Below, one piece after another: positions 7,314-12,209 of a stretch of 12,209 bases of DNA; position 1 is the stretch's first letter; every line of letters begins with the position of its first letter. The stretch is from Acidobacteriota bacterium (GTDB taxonomy: Bacteria; Acidobacteriota; Holophagae; Thermotomaculales; Thermotomaculaceae). The notes below the pieces were generated by a model that saw only the letters and a list, made by a program, of their open reading frames with translations, was not told the DNA's origin and made no database searches. A program made the position numbers and the translations under genes. The DNA is taken from positions 1 through 12,209 of the forward strand of contig JALWHA010000145.1 in NCBI GenBank assembly GCA_027038695.1, written 5' to 3'.

Positions 7314-7887
7314 TGTTGCCTTCCTTTAAAAGTTTTTCCACGATAGTTTTAAGCATCAGTCTTGCTCTATGAAGCCTCACCTTTGCGTTTGTAACGGAAA
7401 TATTCATAACCTCGGCTATCTCCTGATGGTTTAACCCTTCTATATCCTTTAAAATCAAAGGGATTCTATAATTCTCAGGAAGATGCAAGATTGCTTTCTG
7501 GATCAATTTTGCAATCTCTTTTCTTTCAAAAGTAATATGTGGGTTCTCATTATGTTTGTTAAGGGAATGGATCTGATGGTCTTCCAGGTCGTCAAAAGAA
7601 ACAATATTCCTTTCAGAAACCCTCTTCTTCTGGCAGGCATTGGAAGCAATTCTGTAAAGCCAGGTGGATAATTTTGATTCTCCCTTAAAGTTTTTAATAT
7701 ACCTGAAAGCGTTAATCAGGGTTTCCTGTAAGATATCGGACGCGTCTTCCCTGTTGCCGCAAAACTTTAACCCGAAGTTATATATGGTATTTTTGTATCT
7801 CTCAAAAAAGACATTAAATGCCTCTTCATCGCCGGATTTCAGTCTTACTATAAGTTCTTTTTCAGTCATATCATTTATGTTTTTCAA
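7306..7887 (-). CDS. ECF-family RNA polymerase sigma factor
   Basis: Alternative sigma-70 factor of the extracytoplasmic function group, about 187-193 residues. Region 2 runs from about 18 to 88: LKSGDEEAF, then REDASDILQETLINAF (46-61, core-binding and -10 recognition) and STWLYRIASNAC (74-85). After a linker (about 90-125) comes region 4 (about 127-182), with LPENYRIPLILKDIEGLNHQEIAEVM split over 136-161 and the recognition helix VTNAKVRLHRAR (165-176). No C-terminal extra domain is present. The start is uncertain: TTG at 7887 leaves 1 bp after the upstream gene, whereas ATG at 7869 (MTEKELIVRLKSG) fits the usual N-terminus better. Neither has a clear ribosome binding site. The 8-bp overlap with the anti-sigma gene is a standard sigma/anti-sigma arrangement. 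I found no obvious ECF-type -35/-10 pair nearby to show self-regulation. Confidence 0.92.
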   Translation of the reverse strand: MKNINDMTEKELIVRLKSGDEEAFNVFFERYKNTIYNFGLKFCGNREDASDILQETLINAFRYIKNFKGESKLSTWLYRIASNACQKKRVSERNIVSFDDLEDHQIHSLNKHNENPHITFERKEIAKLIQKAILHLPENYRIPLILKDIEGLNHQEIAEVMNISVTNAKVRLHRARLMLKTIVEKLLKEGNNG

Positions 7888-7888
7888 A

Positions 7889-9259
7889 TTAATTTCTCAT
7901 ACTGGTAATAGGCGCGGGTATTCTTCCCCCTCTATCTATAAAAACTTTAGGGGAGAATTTATTTATATCCTGAATAATAGCCATTCCCAATAACCCGCCG
8001 AATTGAACCTCGTCCCCTACCTTTGCACCGGGAGGGACGATAACCCTGACAGCAGTAGTCTTTCCGTTTACCACGCCTATTGCGATCTCGTCGGCAATTA
8101 ATCCAGAAATGGTTTCAGCGGGAGTATCTCCCGGTACGGCTACCATATCAAGCCCAACAGAGCAAACCGCAGTCATTGCCTCTAATTTTTCTAAAGTCAA
8201 AGCACCTAACTTAACAGCCTCAATCATGCCAGCATCCTCTGAAACAGGTATAAATGCTCCGCTCATACCGCCTACATATGAAGAAGCCATTACCCCGCCT
8301 TTTTTTACGGCATCAGTCAACATTGCCAGAGCGGCCGTTGTTCCGGGTGCTCCAGGGTGTTCAAGGCCTATACCCTTTAAAATCTCGGCAACGGAATCCC
8401 CCTCCGCAGGTGTCGGTGCAAGGGATAGATCAAGTATTCCAAATCTTACTCCAAGCCTTTTTGCCGCTTCCCTGCCTATCAATTCTCCGGCCCTTGTTAT
8501 CTTAAACACTGTTTTCTTTATAATCTCGGACAATGTGCCTAAATCAACATCTCCCGCTTTTTTAACGGCATCGTTTACCACACCGGGCCCGGATACGCCT
8601 ACGTTTATTACGCATTCAGGCTCAGACACGCCGTGAAAAGCCCCTGCCATAAAGGGGTTATCCTCAACTGCGTTTGCAAAAACCACAAATTTTGCGTTTG
8701 CAAGCGCCCCTCTGTCTTTGGTTAATTCAGCCATCTCTTTAATGATAAAGCCCATCTTTTTTACAGCATCCATATTGATTCCCGCCCTCGTTGACGCAAC
8801 ATTGACAGAAGAGCAGATATGCTCTGTTACCGCAAGCGCTTCTGGAATAGAGTTTATAAACTCCTCTTCAACATTAGTACTACCCTTTTGCACCAGAGCG
8901 GAATAACCGCCTAAAAAGTCAATCCCTATCTCGTTGCAGGCTTTATCAAGGGTTTTTGCTATCTTCACAAAGCCGTCCCGTGTTATTGAAACTCCCCCTG
9001 TCAAAGAAACGGGGGTAACTGAAAGCCTTTTATTTGCGACTGTAATCCCAAATTCTTCCTCAATCTGCTTAACCGTAGTAACAAGGTTCCCCGCATACTT
9101 CATAATCTTGTCATAGATCCTGTCGCAGGTTGTATTTATGTCCGAAGTAATACAGTCAAACAGGGAAATCCCCATAGTGGTTGTCCTGATATCAAGATGC
9201 TCCATACGTATCATCTTGATTGTTTCAAGTATCTCGTTTGTATTAAAACTACCTAACAT
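7889..9259 (-). CDS. UPF0210 protein (PFL family/DUF711-like), function unknown
   Basis: A 456-residue cytosolic protein recognised as a member of the UPF0210 (PFL-like, DUF711) family. Characteristic parts are the N-terminal stretch HLDIRTTTMGISLFDC (21-36), glycine-rich loops such as NVGVSGPGVV, LAPTPAEGDSVAEIL and YVGGMSGAFIPVSEDAGMI, and the C-terminal DRGGRIPAPITSMRN. The length matches the usual roughly 450. Despite the family name it is not a glycyl radical enzyme: it is much shorter, and I see no C-terminal glycyl radical loop of the RVxGY type. No reaction is established for the family to my knowledge. The 3-bp gap from the ACT-domain gene reproduces the widespread UPF0237-UPF0210 pairing. 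What is unusual is that the pair follows a microcompartment shell gene and aldehyde dehydrogenase. The ATG at 9259 has AGGA 8 nt upstream and fits the family N-terminus. Confidence 0.88.
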   Translation of the reverse strand: MLGSFNTNEILETIKMIRMEHLDIRTTTMGISLFDCITSDINTTCDRIYDKIMKYAGNLVTTVKQIEEEFGITVANKRLSVTPVSLTGGVSITRDGFVKIAKTLDKACNEIGIDFLGGYSALVQKGSTNVEEEFINSIPEALAVTEHICSSVNVASTRAGINMDAVKKMGFIIKEMAELTKDRGALANAKFVVFANAVEDNPFMAGAFHGVSEPECVINVGVSGPGVVNDAVKKAGDVDLGTLSEIIKKTVFKITRAGELIGREAAKRLGVRFGILDLSLAPTPAEGDSVAEILKGIGLEHPGAPGTTAALAMLTDAVKKGGVMASSYVGGMSGAFIPVSEDAGMIEAVKLGALTLEKLEAMTAVCSVGLDMVAVPGDTPAETISGLIADEIAIGVVNGKTTAVRVIVPPGAKVGDEVQFGGLLGMAIIQDINKFSPKVFIDRGGRIPAPITSMRN

Positions 9260-9262
9260 AGT

Positions 9263-9691
9263 CTAAATCCTGTGCATTGAATTAAAAAGTTCCTGATGCT
9301 GGGAGAATACAGCAACCCCTAACTCCTCACCCTTTTTGGCAAGCCTTTCTTTTAAATCTGTAAAATTCACAGTGCTTGTAGAAAGGTCAACAATGACAAT
9401 CATGGCAAAATTCTTGCCTAAAAGAGTCTGGGTTATATCTGTAATATCAACATTATGCTCCGCCAAAATGCCTGTAATTCCCGCAATAATACCCGGTTTA
9501 CTTTCACCGAAAACCGTTATAATTGCGGTATCCTTGTTCTCCCTATCGGCAACCCCCTCAAGAGAGTCCTTTTGAGGCTCAATAGTCCTTAACAACTCCC
9601 TAACACATTGCTTAACACTTTCGGAACCGTATTTACCGAAATGCTTGAAGACAATCTCGGTAACTTTGTAAACAAACGCTTCTCTATCCAT
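9263..9691 (-). CDS. ACT-domain protein (UPF0237 type) with an N-terminal extension
   Basis: A 142-residue protein whose residues 55-142 form a UPF0237-type ACT domain, the regulatory fold that usually binds amino acids at dimer interfaces. The motif FGESKPGIIAGITGILAEHN (61-80) is the glycine-containing ligand-site loop and first helix, and the protein ends in FNSMHRI, as I recall for UPF0237 members. Family proteins are usually about 90 residues; this one has about 52 extra at the N-terminus. Residues 1-20 would form an amphipathic helix (hydrophobic at F6, V7, V10, I13, V14, F15, F18), followed by a second helix (23-36) and a charged linker. The extension is probably real: AGAAGG lies 7 nt before the ATG at 9691, and no internal Met occurs until residue 97. 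The partner UPF0210 gene follows after 3 bp. Ligand unknown. Confidence 0.83.
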   Translation of the reverse strand: MDREAFVYKVTEIVFKHFGKYGSESVKQCVRELLRTIEPQKDSLEGVADRENKDTAIITVFGESKPGIIAGITGILAEHNVDITDITQTLLGKNFAMIVIVDLSTSTVNFTDLKERLAKKGEELGVAVFSQHQELFNSMHRI

Positions 9692-9694
9692 AAC

Positions 9695-11278
9695 TTATAC
9701 CTTCTCAAAAATATTATGTTTTCTACCCTCATCTAACGCAAGGGGAGTAATCATTGTTTTATCGTTAATCAAAATCTTCCTGTTTTCCCTTACAGCCTTT
9801 TTCACATCCTCTTCACATACAAAATCATAAATTTCTTCCTCAACCCTTGCGCTTTCCGGTTGACTAATTTCTCCCAGTTTGCTTTCAATAATATTTTCAA
9901 TAGTTGAAGTTTTTACCCCGTTAAAGTAAAAATCGTAAGGGGAAAACTTGCCTTTATTTACGGGATTGGTTTCAAAAGCAACCCTTTTAACGTTTATCAA
10001 ATGCTTTGCTGTAATGTTTTCGCTTGTAATATTGTTTCCTAAAGTTCCGCAACCTAAAGTCATTGAAGGCATCAAATTGGTTGAGTAACCGACAGCCCCG
10101 TGAGTAGTCGGGGAATTTACTATAATCCTTGAGGCAGGCTTTTTTAATGCAAATTGCTTCAAAACCTCTTTGTTTCTTGTGTGAATCCCCAAAGAATGTC
10201 CCAATCCGCCGAATTTCAACAGTTGAACACACCTTTTGCAAGCCGCTTCCCAGCCGTCCTCAATGTATAAAGCCAGAATGGGAGAGAGTTTTTCAACAGA
10301 TAAGGGATACTGCTTCCCTACCCCGTCTAAAGGTGCCACTAAAGCAACCGTTTTATCGGGAACGGTAACCCCTGCGAGTTTTGCAATATAGGTTGCAGGC
10401 TTTCCCACAATCTTTGGATTTACAGAAAACTTTTCAGTTACCACGACCTTTGCAACCTTATCTATCTCGTCGCCCTTCAAAATATAAGCGTTATTCTTTA
10501 ACAACTCCTCCACAACCTGCTTTGCAACAGGCTTATCAGCAACAATAGCCTGCTCTGAAGCGCAAACAGTGCCGTTATCAAAAGTCTTACCCGCAATAAC
10601 GTCTCCTACCGCCTTTTCAACATCGGCAGTTCTCTCAATAAAAATCGGAACATTGCCCGGTCCGACACCGTATGCAGGTTTGCCTGAAGAATAGGCCGCC
10701 TTTACAAGCCCCAAACCCCCTGTAGCAAGAATAACCCCTGTTTTAGGATGTGACATCATCTGCTTGGTCAACTCAATTGTAGGGTTTTCAAGAACCTGAA
10801 CGGCGTCAACGGGAGCCCCCACCTTTTTCAAAGATTCCCTGATTAAATCAACCGTTTCTTTAATACAACCCCTTGCGGCGGGGTGTGGAGAAAAGATAAT
10901 CGGGTTTCTTCCTTTTAATGCGATGATAGCCTTGTACAAAGTTGTTGAAGTCGGGTTTGTAGAAGGAATAACAGCGGCAACAATACCGACGGGAGCCGCC
11001 ACTTCCAGAATCTTATTAACCGTATCTTCCTTTATAATCCCAACTGTTCTAACATTCTTTATTGATTCCCATAACAATTTTGTAGCAAGTATATTTTTAA
11101 TCTTTTTATCTTCGGGTTTACCGTATCCTGTTTCATTGTGAGCAAGTTCCGCAAGCCTTAAAGCGTTAGCTTCCCCGTCCTTTGCAATTTGCTCAACAAG
11201 CTTATCAACCTCTTCCTGAGAGTATTCTTCAAGGATGCTTCCGGCAATTTCGGCTTTTTCAAAAATAGAGTCAAGCAT
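9695..11278 (-). CDS. CoA-acylating aldehyde dehydrogenase, microcompartment type, with C-terminal extra module
   Basis: A 527-residue NAD-dependent acylating aldehyde dehydrogenase, expected to turn an aldehyde plus CoA into acyl-CoA. The core resembles the N-terminal half of AdhE and the EutE/PduP group: APVGIVAAVIPSTNPTST (95-112), IIFSPHPAAR (127-136), LATGGLGLVKAAYSSGKP (184-201), VGPGNVP (205-211), and the catalytic cysteine C239 in KTFDNGTVCASEQ (231-243). After the core comes a linker (about 468-481) and a distinct tail, 482-527, with DFVCEEDVKKAVRENRK and MITPLALDEGRKHNIF. That tail resembles the N-terminus of EutQ and part of EutT rather than any dehydrogenase. Its place 33 bp after a shell gene supports a compartment-lumen enzyme. 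The substrate (acetaldehyde, propionaldehyde, a sugar-derived aldehyde or sulfoacetaldehyde) cannot be decided. The ATG at 11278 has GGAG 6-8 nt upstream. Confidence 0.88.
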   Translation of the reverse strand: MLDSIFEKAEIAGSILEEYSQEEVDKLVEQIAKDGEANALRLAELAHNETGYGKPEDKKIKNILATKLLWESIKNVRTVGIIKEDTVNKILEVAAPVGIVAAVIPSTNPTSTTLYKAIIALKGRNPIIFSPHPAARGCIKETVDLIRESLKKVGAPVDAVQVLENPTIELTKQMMSHPKTGVILATGGLGLVKAAYSSGKPAYGVGPGNVPIFIERTADVEKAVGDVIAGKTFDNGTVCASEQAIVADKPVAKQVVEELLKNNAYILKGDEIDKVAKVVVTEKFSVNPKIVGKPATYIAKLAGVTVPDKTVALVAPLDGVGKQYPLSVEKLSPILALYIEDGWEAACKRCVQLLKFGGLGHSLGIHTRNKEVLKQFALKKPASRIIVNSPTTHGAVGYSTNLMPSMTLGCGTLGNNITSENITAKHLINVKRVAFETNPVNKGKFSPYDFYFNGVKTSTIENIIESKLGEISQPESARVEEEIYDFVCEEDVKKAVRENRKILINDKTMITPLALDEGRKHNIFEKV

Positions 11279-11311
11279 TACAATCTCCAGATAATTTATT
11301 CTTGGAGCCTA

Positions 11312-11605
11312 TTATTTACCCTTTTTCTCCTTATAATCCGGCAAAATCTTTTCAACATCCGAATGAGGCCTCGGGATAACGTGAACGGAAACAAGTTCCC
11401 CTATCCTTCTTGCTGCTGCTGCGCCTGCGTCTGTTGATGCCTTGACAGCGCCTACGTCTCCCCTGACCATAACGGTTACGTAACCGCCTCCGATGTACTC
11501 TTTGCCGATTAAAACCACATTTGCCGCCTTAACCATTGCGTCAGCAGCCTCTATTGCTCCGACTAAGCCTTTGGTTTCAACCATGCCGAGCGCTTCTCTA
11601 TTCAT
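11312..11605 (-). CDS. Bacterial microcompartment hexameric shell protein (BMC-H, PduA/EutM type)
   Basis: A 97-residue single-BMC-domain protein that assembles into hexagonal tiles of a microcompartment facet. It begins EALGMVETKGLVGAIEAADA (4-23) and carries VRGDVGAVKASTDAGAA (47-63) and VHVIPRPHSDVEKILP (74-89). From memory it aligns without gaps to Salmonella PduA over about 90 residues. K26 and R79, important at hexamer edges, are kept. In the pore region PduA has K37 and S40, whereas this protein has Y37 and G40 within YIGGGY (37-42), so the pore should be less polar and wider at the constriction. A short lysine-rich tail ends the protein. The start has a perfect AGGAGG 5 nt upstream, suggesting high expression as expected for a shell component. 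No BMC-P or BMC-T gene is in the window. Confidence 0.96.
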   Translation of the reverse strand: MNREALGMVETKGLVGAIEAADAMVKAANVVLIGKEYIGGGYVTVMVRGDVGAVKASTDAGAAAARRIGELVSVHVIPRPHSDVEKILPDYKEKKGK

Positions 11606-11610
11606 AGTTT

Positions 11611-11616
11611 CCTCCT
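11611..11616 (-). promoter_or_regulatory. Consensus ribosome binding site of the shell gene
   Basis: The minus strand reads AGGAGG, five nt before the ATG at 11605. It is the only perfect six-base Shine-Dalgarno I noticed among the starts in the window, in line with a shell protein needed in many copies. Confidence 0.8.
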
Positions 11617-11633
11617 AATTTATTTCATCTTAA

Positions 11634-11642
11634 ATAATAACA
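11634..11642 (-). promoter_or_regulatory. Extended -10 promoter candidate for the shell gene operon
   Basis: On the minus strand TGTTATTAT is an extended -10 (TGn plus TATTAT, one mismatch to TATAAT), preceded by an A/T-rich tract without a good -35. Transcription would begin near 11627 and leave a leader of about 20 nt containing the AGGAGG. The rest of the 163-bp gap (11606-11768) shows no gene and no convincing hairpin terminator for the symporter gene. Confidence 0.42.
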
Positions 11643-11768
11643 CAAAACATTTTTTTAAAAAAGATAAAGGGTGGGTGATAAGCAATAAACAATAAGGTAA
11701 CAGGTGTCCATATCCCATCCTGAAAAAAGTGAACATACTATTGCCTGACATTTATTATCAAGTTTTTG

Positions 11769-12209
11769 TTATTTCTTTTTTGAGAAAAGAAAGAAAACAA
11801 TTACTGAAAAAAACATTGAAATGAGTATATAGCCTATGCCGTTTGCGTCGGGGATTTGAATAACCTTGTGCTTCTCAAGAAGGTAAAAGAATATTGTGGC
11901 AAAGGGTGCGGATATTAGCACCGCTTCCACTCCTTTTTTAAAGTTTCGCTTTGAATATGCAGCAATTACAGGAATAAACAGCGTTGTTGAAAAAATACCG
12001 CTTGAAAGGTAGAATGCGTCTTTTAATGAGTCAAAGTAGATTCCCGAAAGTGCGGCTAAAATTGAGGCTATCCATATTGAAACTACGTTAAACTTCTTGC
12101 TTTTCTTCTTCTTTAAATCATAAGACAAAGTCATTGCCGCAACATTTAAACAGGTGTCTATTGTGGACATTGAGGCTGCCACAAGTCCTATTGCCACAAT
12201 TGAAAGGAT
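11769..12209 (-). CDS. Sodium:solute symporter family protein, C-terminal part (cut by window edge)
   Basis: The last 146 codons of an integral membrane transporter whose N-terminal part lies beyond the right edge. The frame stays open to the edge (ILSIVAIGLVAAS...); the GTG at 12195-12197 is an internal valine codon, not a start. The stretch AASMSTIDTCLNVAAMTLSYD matches the conserved SSS-family segment (typically MSTADS...L...D) of the sodium:solute symporters. Four further hydrophobic segments follow, with polar loops such as KKKKSKKF, AYSKRNFKK and EKHKVIQIPDANG between them, ending in FSKKK. Such transporters import sugars, organic acids, amino acids or vitamins with sodium; the visible part does not define the substrate. 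It is transcribed in the same direction as the shell gene 163 bp downstream, so it might import the compartment's substrate, though a separate promoter sits between them. Confidence 0.75.
   Translation of the reverse strand: MLSIVAIGLVAASMSTIDTCLNVAAMTLSYDLKKKKSKKFNVVSIWIASILAALSGIYFDSLKDAFYLSSGIFSTTLFIPVIAAYSKRNFKKGVEAVLISAPFATIFFYLLEKHKVIQIPDANGIGYILISMFFSVIVFFLFSKKK

Noticed and set aside
8109..8636. 175-codon open frame on the + strand opposite the UPF0210 gene
   Set aside because: It is antisense to a clearly conserved protein, has no recognisable motif and a Pro/Ser/Thr-rich composition typical of a shadow frame.
7889..9259. Glycyl radical signature enzyme for the microcompartment, suggested by the 'PFL family' name
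   Set aside because: The protein is 456 residues against roughly 800 for glycyl radical enzymes, lacks an RVxGY-type loop at its C-terminus, and no dedicated activase is next to it.
11769..12197. Complete small membrane protein starting at the GTG at 12195-12197
   Set aside because: The frame is open to the window edge and the residues before the GTG continue a conserved symporter segment, so it is an internal codon.
1..12209. CRISPR arrays, insertion sequences, tRNA or rRNA genes, riboswitches
   Set aside because: No spaced direct repeats, transposase motifs, terminal inverted repeats or conserved RNA signatures were seen on either strand; the intergenic gaps are all under 170 bp.

Overview
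This 12.2 kb window comes from an AT-rich bacterial chromosome, probably an anaerobic and perhaps thermophilic diderm. The reasons are a radical SAM enzyme of the siroheme-dependent (oxygen-independent) heme route, a lipoprotein with a lipobox cysteine followed by glycine, an NtrY-type kinase, and a bacterial microcompartment (BMC) shell gene. No marker gene fixes the phylum. Acidobacteriota or a neighbouring deep lineage is only a guess.

Layout: the left part (1-2518) reads on the + strand. It holds the tail of an unidentified gene overlapping ahbD (heme b synthase-like), then, after a 154-bp gap with a promoter-like site, a small lipoprotein directly abutting a thiD-like HMP/HMP-P kinase. 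thiD converges with the minus-strand block, with only 2 bp between the stop codons and no visible terminator.

The right part (2521-12209) reads entirely on the minus strand. In transcription order it runs: the C-terminal end of a sodium:solute symporter (cut by the window edge); a 163-bp gap with an extended -10; a PduA-type BMC hexamer protein; an acylating aldehyde dehydrogenase with an unusual C-terminal module; an ACT-domain protein with an N-terminal extension; a UPF0210 (PFL family/DUF711-like) protein; an ECF sigma factor; a small soluble zinc-finger anti-sigma factor; a 999-residue orphan NtrY-like histidine kinase; an eIF-2B/MtnA-fold protein; and a YihY-type membrane protein. From the shell protein to YihY the gaps are 33, 3, 3 and 1 bp, an 8-bp overlap, 44 bp, then 32-bp and 1-bp overlaps. 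A long operon is therefore likely, with a second internal promoter before the kinase.

The most interesting unit is the shell protein, aldehyde dehydrogenase, ACT and UPF0210 cassette, with an ECF sigma/anti-sigma pair attached. The shell protein and a CoA-acylating aldehyde dehydrogenase are the core of a metabolosome that would handle a toxic aldehyde. No signature enzyme that makes the aldehyde, no pentameric vertex protein, no phosphotransacylase and no alcohol dehydrogenase is present here. Either the rest lies elsewhere in the genome or this is a reduced or unusual compartment. The UPF0237/UPF0210 pair has no established function, and its place between a BMC enzyme and regulators is a lead worth following. 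All family assignments were made by reading motifs by eye; no database search was run.
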